Part shown: positions 34,753-45,764 of the stretch, piece by piece
Position numbering within the stretch: the stretch's first letter is position 1
Layout of the letters: every line of letters starts with the position of its first letter
From: Arachis hypogaea
Taxonomy: Eukaryota > Streptophyta > Magnoliopsida > Fabales > Fabaceae
Length of the DNA: 64,000 nucleotides
Direction: 5' to 3'
Assembly (NCBI RefSeq): GCF_003086295.3
Contig: NC_092048.1
Location: 112,794,276-112,858,275 of the forward strand
Made by a program: the position numbers and the translations under genes
The notes under the pieces: generated by a model
Database searches by the model: none
The model's input: the letters and a program-made list of their open reading frames with translations, nothing else
What the model was told of the DNA's origin: nothing

Positions 34753-35799
34753 TGCATGTAATGTAGACATCAAAGAGTACGTGGATATAGATGCTACATG
34801 TGAAAATCTGGTGATGGTTCTAACTACAGGAACTATATTGCGCTATCTCGATCAATTTTTGCAAGGGTTAGTTATTAATTTGGTATTCCAAAAATTTAAA
34901 CGTTGTTAAAAAAAATCTTAAAAAGATATTATTAATAAAATAATTTTTAAATAATTTAAAAATATAACAAAAAAATTAATAAATATTATAATTTTTATAA
35001 ATAATAAAAAAAAATTTATATTTAGCAAATAATTTTTTTATTAGTTTTAAATTTTGTGTTAATATTTGAATAAATATTTAAAGGTACACACAAAAATTTA
35101 GAACAAAATTTAATCTCTAGATTTTTTTTTTTATTTTTCAAAAAAAAATGGTCATTGATAATAAAAAGTTTTTTAAAAAAATATTTATTTGACAAAAAAT
35201 TACTAAATTTTAAGGATGAAATATCTTATTTTTTAATAATTATTGTAAAATTTGCATCAAAATTTTATATTTAAAATTTTTTTGTAATATATATTTAATA
35301 TCTAATTTTTTTGTCATGTTTTTAAATATTTTCGTACTTATTTGAGAATTTTTTTTGTCAATAATACTAATTTTTAGATACTATTTTGATAATTTTTTTA
35401 AAATTATAACTACGTTTGACCATAGAATTGGAATACTTATTCTTGGTCAAATTAAGGTTACAGTTATATGATAATATAATTATCCCTGCATTTTATAATC
35501 AGGTATCAAAGCACCAGTTAAGTTTGTTTTGACGGGAACATATTAAACAATAAATACACAGAAAAGAAGCCGCAAAGCCGGCCATAATATTTAAATGAAA
35601 GCTAGCTTATTAGCTTGCTTTTCAATCTTGGTGTGTGTGTTGCCATTTACATACTTTAATAATGCAAATCATGCTGCTTGAGGTAGTATGACTGTATGAG
35701 TAAAGTTGTACAAAGCTCAACATGTAACACGTTCAATCGTCTGCTATTGGTAACTTTTATTAAAAACTTGAATAAAGTATAGGACATAGTCAATGCTGA
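34107..35799. other. AT-rich intergenic DNA
   Basis: It holds an (AT)n run (34705-34750) and long A/T-rich stretches (34860-35420) with imperfect inverted AT words, possibly an eroded MITE. No ORF or recognisable element. Confidence 0.5.
34705..34750. repeat. (AT)n microsatellite
   Basis: About 23 AT units. Confidence 0.95.
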
Positions 35800-36000
35800 T
35801 GTTAGAAAAAAGGGAGTAGTATGAAAAGTATATTATTAGTATGTTGAAAAGGTATAATACATATGGACATATATAGGCATTAAAAGAATCAAAGTAATAA
35901 AAGCAAATCTTATAATTAATATACAGATATTCTATATAAATATAAATATAAATATAAATGATACTAATTGATTTTAATTAATTTTAATTATTCTTTAACA
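35800..36000 (-). repeat. 3' LTR of the copia element
   Basis: A 201-bp LTR with TG...CA ends (TGTTAGAA at 35800, TTAACA at 36000). Its first 40 bp align with the 5' LTR remnant at 40014. The adjoining host bases at 35795-35799 are GCTGA; no second copy of a target duplication can be seen because the other LTR is truncated. Confidence 0.75.
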
Positions 36001-36012
36001 TCTCCCTCCTCT
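36001..36012 (-). promoter_or_regulatory. Copia polypurine tract
   Basis: On the reverse strand AGAGGAGGGAGA immediately precedes the TGTTAAAG start of the 3' LTR, the expected plus-strand priming site. Confidence 0.8.
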
Positions 36013-36018
36013 ACAAAT

Positions 36019-36603
36019 TCAAGTGGGAGCTAAGAATACCATCTTGGGTTTGGATACTAGAGTCCGAAAATGAGTAGGATGATGAGCCTTCGTGAAGATA
36101 TCAGCAGTTTTATCCAGAGTTCCAACAGCGACGAGGCGAACAACATCAATAAGGAGACGTTGTCGGACAAAGTGACAATCAAGATCAATGTGTTTGGTGC
36201 GTTCATAAAACACATCATTATGCGCAATCTGAATAGCATTGCGATTGTCACAAAAAAAATCGGTCGGGGATGACTGAGGAGCACTCAAGTCTGCGAGAAG
36301 CCAACAAATCGAGACAACCTCAGCAGTGGTGTCAGCGAGAGCACGGTATTTAGCTTCTGTGCTTGATCGAGCAGTGAACGTTTGCATCTTAACTCGCCAA
36401 GAAATGAAAGCGTCGCCAAGAAACAAATAATAACCACTAGTAGAACGACGATCAGTGGGATCACCAACCCAATCAGCATCTGAGTACACATGAAGGGATA
36501 AAGATGAATGGACAGAAAAATAAAGGTCATGAAATATGGTGCCTTTGATGTAGCGAAGAATGCGAAGAACTGCCGCATAGTGAGTAGTACGAGGAGTTGA
36601 CAA
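36019..36603 (-). pseudogene. Copia RNase H domain
   Basis: A 194-codon open stretch with YSDADWVGDPTDRRSTSGY, SSTEAEY-like SSTEAKYRAL, FCDNRNAIQIA and RTKHIDLDCHFVR, typical of copia RNase H. A TAA just upstream (about 36608) replaces the usual Gln before FLSTPR, separating it from the reverse transcriptase. Confidence 0.85.
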
Positions 36604-36606
36604 GAA

Positions 36607-37445
36607 TTAGCTAAGAACATAAACTAGATAGGCGATGTCTGGTTGGGTGACAGTCAAGTAGACGAGACTCCCAACTAACTGTCGATAAAGAGTAGGATTA
36701 TCCAAAATCGTGCCATCCATAGGGGTAAATCGAACATTAGGCTCAAGAGGAGTAGACTCAGTGTGACTATCTGTAATTCCGGCACGAGCAAGAAGATCTG
36801 AAGCATACTTAACTTGAGAGAGATAGATACCATCATCTGTGGATATGATCTTAAGACCAAGAAAATAACTGAGAGAGCCAAGATCTTTCATCTCAAAAGT
36901 ATGGTGAAGGGAGGCTTTGAGATCAGAGATACCATCAACATCATCTCCAATAATGATCATGTCATCAACATACAAAAGCAGAAGAACAACTCCACGTTCA
37001 CTTTTACGAATAAAGAGAGCATTCTCATGAGGGTTGCAAGTGAAACCAAGATTGCATATAGTGGTGCTGAACTTGTCAAACCATTCACGAGGAGCTTGCT
37101 TAAGACCATAAAGTGCCTTACAAAGGAGACAGACTTTGCTAGAAGGACAAGGATAACTCGGAGGTGGTTTCATATAGACCTTCTTCTTCAAATTCCAATT
37201 AAGAAATGCATTCTTCACATCTATCTGACTAAGAGACTATTTTTTTACCGCAGCAATAGCAAAGAGAACTCGAACAGATGTGAGACAAGAAACAGGAGCA
37301 AAAGACTCTTCATAGTCAATACCATACTCTTGTGTACAACCTTGAGCAACCAATCGTACCTTATAATTATGAATAGAACCATCAAAAGGAGGATCAACCA
37401 AATCCCAAGTGTGTGCTTTTCAAGTGACTGGATTTTTTCCTGCAT
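36607..37445 (-). pseudogene. Copia reverse transcriptase domain
   Basis: Contains DVKNAFLNWNL, ALYGLKQAPREWF and the catalytic LLLLYVDDMIIIGDD, then MKDLGSLSYFLGLKI and GSLVYLT. A TAG upstream of SLSQIDVKNAF (about 37236) replaces a Trp common in this family. The N-terminal part (WDLVDPPFDGS, RLVAQG, ESFAPV) is in a different, interrupted frame. Confidence 0.85.
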
Positions 37446-37599
37446 TTCTTGTTGCCAATTTGGATTGGTGGAGGCTTCTCTGAATGGCTTATGTTGATGA
37501 AGAATAGTAGAAAAACAATGATAATCAAGAAGATGAGGAGGTGGATTTCTTACCCTAGAAGGAGTGGGAGGAAGCAGTATGACGGCAGGAGCAGGAACA

Positions 37600-38860
37600 T
37601 CGTTCCGTCTAGAATCACCGGGAGATGAAGAAGACAGAAAGAATATAAGGCTGTAGAGGTTGACTCGAGATAGAACCTATAGAATCATCACTATGAAAAA
37701 GATCAATATTGGGGTTAGTGAAAAAGAGTGACTGAGTAGGAGGAATGGACTTAAAGGAGGAGAATTGAGAAAACATGTGATGCTCCTAGAATACAGCATG
37801 ACGAGGTATACAAATATGTCTAGAGAGAGGATCCCAACAATGATAACCCTTGTGTTCAGTGCTATAACCAAGAAAACAACACATGTGAGCCCGAGGTTCA
37901 AGTTTACTATGTTCATGAAGTTGAAGAAGAACAAAACAGACACAACCAAAAACTCGAAGAGAACTGTAAACAGGAGATGTATAATAAAGACGCTCAAAGG
38001 GAGTAATGTTACCAACGACAGAAGAAGGAAGTCTATTGATTACATGAACAACAGTAAGAACAGCTTCACCCTAAGTAAGCTCAGGACACGAAGAAGAAAA
38101 AAGTATTGCACGAACAGAGTCAAGAATGTGACGGTGTTTGCGTTCATCTCGTCCATTCTGTTGAGAAGTACTAGGGCAAGAAAACTCAGACAAGGTACCC
38201 TGTTATGCAAGAAAGGTTAAAAGTTTGAAATCACAGTATTCTATAGTATTATCGTGTTGAAAAACCTTAATAACTTTGGAAAACTGAGTTTTAATCATAG
38301 TAGCAAAGTTAATATAAATCTGAGGCAGCTCATGGCGATTAGTCATTAAATAAACCCAAGTAAAACGTGAATAATCATCAATGAAAATGACAAAGTATCT
38401 AGCTCCTCCCATAGAAGTAGTGGGAGCGGGCCCCAAACATTAGAGTGGATAAGATCAAAAGGAGAACAAGCTAGAGATGAATTATTGTGAAAAGATAAAA
38501 CAGGTTGTTTGGTAGTTTGACAAGAAATGCAATCAAAAGACTCATTAGTAACCTGACCCAAGACACCTTGAGACACAAGAGGACGCAATTTTTCTAAGGA
38601 GCTGTGGGCAAGACGGTGATGCCACAAGTGAAAAGTAGATGGTGAAGAAGCAGCACAGAGATTTGGCACAGAAGGAATATGAAGATTCTCGAGTTCAAAC
38701 AACCTTTCAACTTTACGTCTAGTCTCGATGATTTGTCCCGTCTGAAGATCCTGTACACGACAACTAGAAATAGAAAAATTGACATCAAAATTGAGATCAA
38801 CAAGTTGACCAACAGAAATAAGATTAAAGTTCAATTTTGGAATATAATAAGCATCAGGGA
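37600..38860 (-). pseudogene. Copia integrase region with pre-integrase motif
   Basis: LWHHRLAHSSLEKLR and CISCQTTKQ mark the zinc-binding pre-integrase segment. The core shows YFVIFIDDYSRFTWVYLM and FQHDNTIEYCD. The first catalytic Asp, normally in a HSDVWGP-type block, reads HSNVWGP here (about 38430-38460). Frameshifts near 38400 and 38200 and stops further on break the frame. Confidence 0.8.
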
Positions 38861-38916
38861 GATTAAGAGTTGATTGGAAAATAGAACCCTTGTGTGTCGC
38901 GTGCAAGAGGGAACCA

Positions 38917-39420
38917 TTAGCAATATTGACAGAATGTGCATTTGTAGTGAGAGACAAAAAGATGATGCAAAGAAGACATGTGATGAAAGCAACCAGAATC
39001 AAAATACCATTTAGAATTATCTACAGGAGTCAAAAAAGCAACAGGAGTATTACTAGAAAGGTAGAGAAAATGCTTAAGAAGAGACATAATATCAGATAGA
39101 GAGACAGGAGACGGTTTGAGAGGAGCAGAATTGGTAGATTCAGTAGTAGCAGCAATAGCAAAAGTAGACACATTCTTGGAGAAGTTCGGATGAGAATGAT
39201 ACTTGAGTTTTTCAGGACATGGTGGACGAGTAGGACAGGTAGTAATCAAATGTCCCGAGAGCTTGTAATAATGGTAGAACAATTGTGAACAATTGTAGCT
39301 AATGTGACCTTTCTGTTGGCATGTACGACATTCAACAGAAGGACAGTCTGAGAGGAGGTGCCTGAAACGGTTATAGTTTCGACAGAATTTACCCTTTCTT
39401 TCTGTGGCAACAAAAGCATA
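38917..39420 (-). pseudogene. Copia gag zinc knuckles and protease
   Basis: Cys/His arrays resembling two or three zinc knuckles (ECRTCQQKGHISYNC and a degenerate YHYYKLSGHLITTC) are followed by an aspartic-protease start with WYFDSGCFHHMS. The frame is interrupted between knuckles and is partly recoded. Confidence 0.7.
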
Positions 39421-40000
39421 TGATTTTTCCTAATAGTAGATACAGAGATCAAAGAGAGTAGAGAAAACTGCAAATTCAAAGCAAAAAAAAAAAAAAATGA
39501 AAGGCAGAATCAGAAAGAGCTCAAACAAAACCCTTAGGGAGGGTCCCACTGTCTGCCACGTCAGCCAGGGATGACACATGGCAGCGTCTGAATGAAGGAA
39601 GGAACCACGTCAGCGCTGACATGAACACACGGGTCAACCAATGGGCCTGTTCGGGTCTATGCCCGGGTTTGACGGGTCAGATCGGATGTTGTGCGTGATC
39701 CGGGCGGGCGCGACACGTAGTAGCGTCTGGGCCATTGATCGGGGACCCAATCTGACAGCACAGGATGAATCTGGAAAGGAGAAGAGCACTAGTGGTGGCA
39801 GCGTCTTGTGGTGGTGCGTGGCGGCACGTCTTGCAGCGATTCTGGATGCATTGGAATCGCGATGACAAGACGAACACGGTGGGAATGGCGGTGACGAACC
39901 AAAGCATAGGGAAAGGATTGAAAAACGAGGCCAAGGAACACTGCCGGAGGAGAAAAACAAAGGGGCTATGAATGAATTTTCATGGAAAAAAAAAACCTTT
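39421..40000 (-). mobile_element. Copia leader region, GC-richer
   Basis: Between the primer-binding site and the remaining gag lie about 580 bp, GC-richer than the surroundings (39640-39900), with no gag homology. ORFs here on both strands lack recognisable features. Confidence 0.45.
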
Positions 40001-40013
40001 GCTCTTGATACCA
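40001..40013 (-). promoter_or_regulatory. Copia primer-binding site (initiator tRNA-Met type)
   Basis: On the reverse strand TGGTATCAAGAGC begins directly after the LTR end (AAACA). It matches the usual TGGTATCAGAGC with one inserted A. Confidence 0.8.
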
Positions 40014-40074
40014 TGTTTGAAACAAGAGAGCAATTTGAAAAGTATATTATTGAGTGTATTATTGAATGTGTATT
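40014..40074 (-). repeat. 5' LTR remnant of the copia element
   Basis: About 60 bp starting TGTTTGAAAC that align with 35800-35850. The rest is replaced by the sequence starting at 40075. Confidence 0.6.
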
Positions 40075-42150
40075 TGGTGTTGTTTGAGGAGTAAAACAAT
40101 GATTGAAATTAAGATTTTGGAAAGAATGGGATTTCAGTATTTTGTTAAAAAAGTGATTTTTAACCAACTTCGGTGGATCATAACTTGAGTCTCGAATTTT
40201 GGTTTTAAATGAAATTTATTTCAAATAAAAGATAATTTCAAGAGTTTTAAATGGTTTGTGAAAATCATAATTTTGTAGAGAAAGTTATAAACGTTGAAAT
40301 TTAGGTGCAGAAAATTGGTTTTTATGACTTAGTAGATTTTTTAGAAAAAGAAGGAGTCGCGTACGCGAGCATGCACACGCGACGCAAGATTTATCACTGT
40401 TATCTCGCGTACGCGGACATGGTCTTGCATACGCAGACCTGAAAGTTGGACGCTTGCGTACGCGAGCAGAACACGTGACGCGAGCACTCCCCACTGTTTT
40501 GCCATCTCGCATACGCGAGCCCCTTGTTTTGCAATCTCGCGTACGCGGACACAGTCTCACGTACACATCCCCCTGTTTTAGCCCAAAATGAGATTTTTGA
40601 GTATTATGCCAATCCTCTATATTTCCAAATCTTTATAACACCTGTTTAAAATCTGTTAGCGAGTCTTCAAGTTTTGGAGAAAGGGTGGGTGTGTTGAAGG
40701 AGTTAAATGGAGAGTTAAGAAGAGGTTGAGAAGTGAATGGTTGAGTTGTTAAGGTAATGAAGTGATAACTGATAAATGATCTATAACTAATAGCAATGAT
40801 GATAACGTTGAATGAGTTGAGATGAAATGAGATTGACATTGACGTTGATGATTTATGATTAAATCATCACATGATTTATGTGTTTGAGATTTTGAGACAT
40901 TCATTGACCCCCTGTACGTAAGATGTGATTGGGCACTTTAACTTCTCGGGTTCCCCCATGGGCATGCACATATATATGAATTGGGCTTGGGATGTTGTCT
41001 CTCCCATGTCAGCTTGGGATTCTTTCCATGGATATTTTTGAGCTTAGGGTGTTGTTTCTCCCATGTCAACTTGGGATTCTTCCCATGGATAATTTTTTAG
41101 CTTAGGGATGCGCATACATAGGTACTATCCACGGTTAGCCACTAAGATATATCGGGTTGGCTATGTAACCGACAGATGATATCATCAGCCATATGGCAGG
41201 CATACATCATATGCATCTATGTGTTTTGTTTGAGTGTGAGTACTTTGGTTTGCCTAACTGATTATCCCTGTTTACCTGCTATTTGTTCTATTTGCTATAG
41301 TTGCATTTTATCTGTGATTTCTTTGTTTGAATTGTATGTTTGTGCAACTGAGAGACCCCTTGTATGGTAGAGGCGCGACGAGGGTAGTTTTACCGGTGTT
41401 TTGGAGGGTTGGAGGAGATAAAAGTGAAGTGTTGAGTTAGGATTAGATTTGGAATTTGAGAACCTTAGACAGTTTACCTGATTTCTGGTTTAGTTTATTC
41501 CTTAAGTTTAATTCTGAATATCAGAGTTCTAGGATTACCTCTGGCTTTCCTGGAACCTTATATATTATTTATGTGGGCACCATTACCATGCTGAGAACCT
41601 CCAGATCTTATTCCATACATATATATTTTCATTTTTCAGATGCAGGTCGAGAGCCACCTCGTTAGGCGTTTGGAGTTTCCTTGGCAAGTGAAGTTGGGAT
41701 GCTATCTTTTGTACATTTGCTATATATATATATATGTTTAGATTTCTCCTTTTGTTTAAGCTTTACTTTTGTCCCTCTTAGAGACTTTTTGGAGAACTAG
41801 ATATTTACTTTATGTATTTTGGGATATCTGGGTTATATATATATATGTATATGATATTCTCCGGTTAGCCTTGAATTCACAGGTCGAGCATGGAGCTTGA
41901 TATTCTATATCTTTTGACACTCCGCTCTCATTATATATATGTGTCTATACTTTCTTCGTATGCAAGTTTCTATTACGTGAGCATCGCGCTTTTCTTTTTC
42001 ACGACTTTGCTTAAGCTTTCTTTTAAGACTCCTCGATTACTAAATTCCTTCAACTATTATTATGTATATGTTTTATTTTTTGAGGTCGTAATATCACACC
42101 ACCTCTATTTTATGGCTTAAACGTAAGGCTCTGTGTGGTAGGGTGTTACA
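40075..42150 (+). repeat. Probable solo LTR of a third (gypsy-like) family
   Basis: Starts TGGTGTTGTTTGAGG and ends GTAGGGTGTTACA, about 2076 bp, without coding sequence. Flanks GTATT (40070-40074) and ATATT (42151-42155) could be a target duplication with one mismatch. Inside are a GCGTACGC palindrome array (40355-40570), a 70-bp tandem duplication around CCCATGTCAGCTTGGGATTC (40985-41095) and short AT repeats. The GGGTGTTACA end is common in plant chromovirus-type LTRs (memory). Start position uncertain. Confidence 0.45.
40355..40570 (+). repeat. GCGTACGC palindrome array in the third LTR family
   Basis: At least six units of the type TCGCGTACGCGAG or GCGTACGCG with irregular spacing. The core GCGTACGC is shared with the ACGCGTACGCGT arrays of family 2. 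Confidence 0.75.
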
Positions 42151-42381
42151 ATATTTACTGAATATGGGAAATGGAGGGAGGATATCTTTAACTTTTGCCG
42201 TTTTAAGGTTCTAAAAATTAAACCAAACATGCTAGAGCAGACAGAACTTCAAAAAAATACATAATGAAGCAACAATCTGAATGAAAACTTAGAATAGATT
42301 TACATAAAGTTCTACAACAATTAAATGGCTGTCATTATTCACCTACCACTATATGAAGCTAAAGTTAACATTATTAGCACA

Positions 42382-43800
42382 TTAACGATTTGTTGATCGA
42401 GTTTTTCTTAGTCTGTCCCGTGTAACACGAATTCTTTCTTCCATTAGGGTTTCTTTTGGAGGAGGGTTCCCATTTTCATTTGCACCAGAATATGAAGACT
42501 CTGCTGCTTCATTCTGCTTTGGCTCTGCCTTAACTAGTGCAACTTTGTTGGTGGTTTCAGTATGAGAAATAGACCTCTGGGTTAAAGCAGACTTAGGAGG
42601 AATACTTGAACCTTTCACAGGCGACTTGGGTGGTGTAACACTCTCGCTATCAGAATATTATATACATAAATGTCATTACAGTCACGACTCCTATCCCTCT
42701 TACAAGAATATAATAATAACGGCGAGGGAAATCAATATCATATGTATACAAACAGAAATAGGATATCTAAGAACCTAGCAAAAGCTCTGTAAGCTTCCTC
42801 ATCCGTCCTAAAAAGAGAAGTTTGTAGGGGGGTGAGACCATCGTCCTCGCTGGTTCTCAGTAGAGGGTTTTTAAGAAAAATTATTTCCGTTTTAAAAAAA
42901 ATAGCGATACGATTTCGAGTCAAAGGCTCCTATTTTATTATTAAGTATATGAAGTCGTCATAATAATTTTCGCTATTAGAGTGGCGTAGCCGGAAGCGTG
43001 ATATTTTGATAGTAAAGGTGTTATAGGTGGAATACTTGAACCTGTATCAAGAGACTTTTGGCAACTTAAATCTACATTAGGAGCAGTTGCTTTTGGCACC
43101 TGGGCTGAACCCGTCTCTTATGTTACCTCCTTCTGGAATTGACTTGAAGTTGTGCTAGAGGTAGGAGATGGAGGTTCCTCAGCTTGTGGTTCTGCCAGAG
43201 AATTTGGTTAGCAATTAGGAGTTGCAGGTTGACGAACCCTCACTCCTAACCCTCTGCTGCTACTTTAACAGACAATTAGTTTATTATATTAGAATATGCA
43301 TAAAGAAGAATTAAGATAAAGCCCTCAAAGATATTGGTTTATTTGTTTAGGAAGATGGTACTAGCTTAATAACTTGGGAAAACATATGTCCGTCCTAGAT
43401 TAATCATTTAATTGTTTGACATGGACTCGTTAATATGTTGTTCTGAGTGTCATTGTATTATGACAGGCATGTCATTTGCCTATACCTAATTGGAAAGATA
43501 TATCTTGACATTAAATTACATAATAAAGAAGAATGAGCAGCACAATACAATTCCAAACATGAAAACTTCATCATGAAAATGTCATGTTATTTTTATATTT
43601 TATTTCACTGAATCTAGTGAAGTTAGGCCACATTAAAAAATAACAGCAAACAACAATACATAATCAAAATTAACTACCTGAGTAGCAGGACGAGGAGCAG
43701 GTGTTGATTGTGCAGCAACAAACTGTAAAATGTCAAATATTCTAGTCTGCCCATAACTTGCAGCTCTTTGCCAATACGAAATAGCCATATCTCCTGCTCT
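42382..43800 (-). pseudogene. Fragment of an unrecognised gene, C-terminal part
   Basis: The reverse strand gives a Ser/Pro/Lys-rich tail with a repeated GSSIPP motif, ending RKTRSTNR and a stop at 42382. It is split by a 392-bp insertion (42634-43025). Upstream pieces read GLGVRVRQPATPN (about 43240) and AISYWQRAASYGQTRIFDIL (about 43760), the latter ending in a plausible donor CAG-GTAGTT. In-frame stops are present. A MULE-type transposase tail is one possibility, but I cannot confirm the family. Confidence 0.35.
42634..43025. mobile_element. 392-bp insertion with 5-bp target duplication
   Basis: Ends are TGTAACAC and GTGTTATA. GGTGG occurs at 42629-42633 and again at 43026-43030. Removing the insertion rejoins a GSSIPP-repeat reading frame. 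It may be a small or internally deleted solo LTR; the TGTAACAC end is like the reverse of the GGTGTTACA end of the LTR at 42150. Confidence 0.6.
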
Positions 43801-44689
43801 TGTCTTCCTTTACATCAAGTTGAGATGGTGATGAGACATGAAGCGACGATGACGACTAGTCCCAAGACCTACTGCTTCTTCTACTGGCGATGACGAGCTT
43901 AGGAAAGGTGTGCGAGCGCGACTGAGTAAGAGACGGTGATGACTGACAAGACGGCGATTACTGATAACATGGAAAGCGACAAGGACCTTGAGTGCGAGAC
44001 CAGAGACAAGAGAGGGAGAGATCTTGAGATTGAGCCAGTGAGCAAAGAGATGAGAGCTCGAGCTTCAATGAGAAAGGGAGAGGAAGGAGATGCTAAGGAC
44101 TAGGGTTTTTTCTCAAGTACGATTGAGAGATTAGTGAGATATTAGGCTTGGGTTTGGGCTAGGGAAAGAACCTAGAGTTAGAGTTTTTTTCAGGGACTTA
44201 ATTGTAATTTTAAATTTTTTAGGTATTTAAATGTTCGCAAAAAAAAAGTTAGAAATATATTTGTCTTTTTCTCAAAAAATTTAAACATCATTCAGTTCAA
44301 ATTATGTAAACCGATCAGATTGAATCGGGTCTCATAATTATAATATAGACAATTGGGTTTATTATTGTTGCTATAATAAACCGATTTTGTTTTGGTTTAT
44401 TAAAAATAAATTATTGACCGGTTTAATAAATACATCCAATAAAAACGTGACATATATAAATGTCTTTAAAAAAAGACATTTTTAATGTCTTTATCAAAGT
44501 GATTTCCATAATCTTATTATTTTATTTTTAATCACACTTGTTGAATTAGGAAATAGATAAAAAAAGCATGAAAATAGAATTTATGGACAAGAAATTCAAG
44601 TTCAAGTATGGATATCAACTTCTCAGTAACAAATATATTTTTTTCTTCTTTATAAATAAGTTCATCATAATTTTGATATAAAATTTATC
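43801..44689. other. Unassigned sequence
   Basis: 43840-44110 is GC-richer and its reverse strand resembles a leader (AAACCCTAG, CT-rich) for the fragment downstream. 44180-44640 is AT-rich with repeated AAACCGAT/ATCGGTTT words. No credible ORF. Confidence 0.35.
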
Positions 44690-44823
44690 AAGACCCAAAC
44701 TTTACCCGGTCTAGACCCGGTTTTAGTGTGGCCCGAAAATAGTGTAATTTCACTGGCCATTGTTTAGGGCCGAATCTGGGTCAAGGCGAACTTGGCGTCA
44801 CCCGGCCCCATGTATACCCCTAG
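44690..44823 (-). repeat. Possible hAT-type MITE end
   Basis: On the reverse strand TAGGGGTATACATGGGGCCGGG begins near 44823 and is followed by G/C-rich words GGGCC, CGGGTCTAGACCGGG and GGGTCTTGA. A TAGGGGTGT start with GGGCCGGG is common in plant hAT MITEs (memory). The other end was not found. Confidence 0.3.
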
Positions 44824-45004
44824 TAACAATTCTAGGGTCATTCCCTTATTTTGTAATATTTCTCCACTTTTTCATGTATCTCTTCATGTACGAAATGGTT
44901 ATTTGATTTCTTGTTTTATGTTTTTCCTCAACAAATTTATAAAAGTGGCAAGTTCAGAAAAAAAATTTAAAGTTGATTAGAATGAACGAAATACTATTAT
45001 ATTC

Positions 45005-45764
45005 ATGAAAATATGTAAAAAAGAGATGGTAGTTAAAAATAAACTTGCAACACATTTTAACAAAGCTGGTTGGGTAAATTTAAAAACAAAGTTCTTAAAA
45101 GAGACTGGTTTGAATTATAAGTATACACAATTTAAAAACAAGTGGGAAGCTATGAAAAGAGAGTGGGGACTATGGGCTAACCTAAAAGCACTACGAGAAA
45201 AACGTAGAGTACTATCAAATTTACCATCTTAAATCTTAGCATAAATTTGATGAAAACTCACTGCTAACGTTCGACGTTAAATCCGATGGTATTCAGCATT
45301 TTTTTTTTTTGTAGTGAATGAAAGAAGACCGATCTTTGATTGAGATCCTATGAAAAAGACCAAACAAGCAAGTGATGATTGATGGGATGCTAACATTCAG
45401 GTATGTTATATTTTTTAAAATTATTTAAGAAATATTAATTTTACTGAGAGATTTTTAATTACTATTTTATTGTCTCATAGAAAAATTTTAATGTGGCAAA
45501 ATTTAGAGACAAAGGTCTAAAACATCTTGATGAAATAGAGTTTTTTTTTTTTAAGATGTTGTAATTACTGGTGTAGATGCATTAACACCCTCTCAAAATA
45601 TAAATGATATTTCTAACGCTAGAGATAATGATGAAGATAATGGTAATGAAGAAAAAGGTTTAGAGGATGAGCAAAATGATGAAAAATGTTACTATGCAAG
45701 AATTTCTCCTTTGTTTTTTACTTTTTACTACACAAGAAAGAGCTGATGGAGAAACGAGCTCTAC
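45005..45764 (+). pseudogene. PIF/Harbinger SANT/Myb-like ORF1, interrupted
   Basis: The first part has THFNKAGWVNLKTKF, TGLNYKYTQFKNKWEAMKREW and LW, the Myb/SANT-like DNA-binding domain of Harbinger ORF1 proteins. A 128-bp MITE (45189-45316) interrupts it. The frame then resumes with two TGA codons at places where this family has Trp (DWDP, DDWWD). A candidate intron (45402-45480) follows, then KFRDKGLKHLDE and an acidic Asp/Asn/Glu stretch. Element 2c splits it at 45764; about 30 further codons continue after 51267 in the same frame. Confidence 0.65.
45189..45316 (+). mobile_element. CACTA-type MITE, 128 bp
   Basis: Starts CACTACGAGAAAAACG and ends with the reverse complement of CACTACAAAAAAAAAA. 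The interior has ACGTTCGACGTTAAATCC. It is inserted in the SANT ORF. The flanking 3 bp are AAG and AAT, an imperfect duplication. TIRs of this type are typical of plant CACTA elements. Confidence 0.6.

Larger units (their letters stand above)
35800..40074 (-). mobile_element. Decayed Ty1/copia retrotransposon
   Basis: Reverse-strand order: 5' LTR remnant (40014-40074), initiator-Met-type primer-binding site (40001-40013), leader, zinc knuckles and protease, integrase, reverse transcriptase, RNase H, polypurine tract (36001-36012) and 3' LTR (35800-36000). Integrase before reverse transcriptase is the copia order. Most of gag is missing, since only about 700 bp separate the primer-binding site from the knuckles. 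Several stops and frameshifts make it inactive. The 5' LTR is cut short at about 40074 by another element. Confidence 0.85.

Noticed and set aside
37765..38220. 151-codon forward ORF (also 36814-37497)
   Set aside because: Antisense to clear copia integrase and reverse-transcriptase sequence.
39634..40167. 177-codon reverse ORF as copia gag
   Set aside because: It starts upstream of the primer-binding site, crosses the LTR and shows no gag or zinc-knuckle features.
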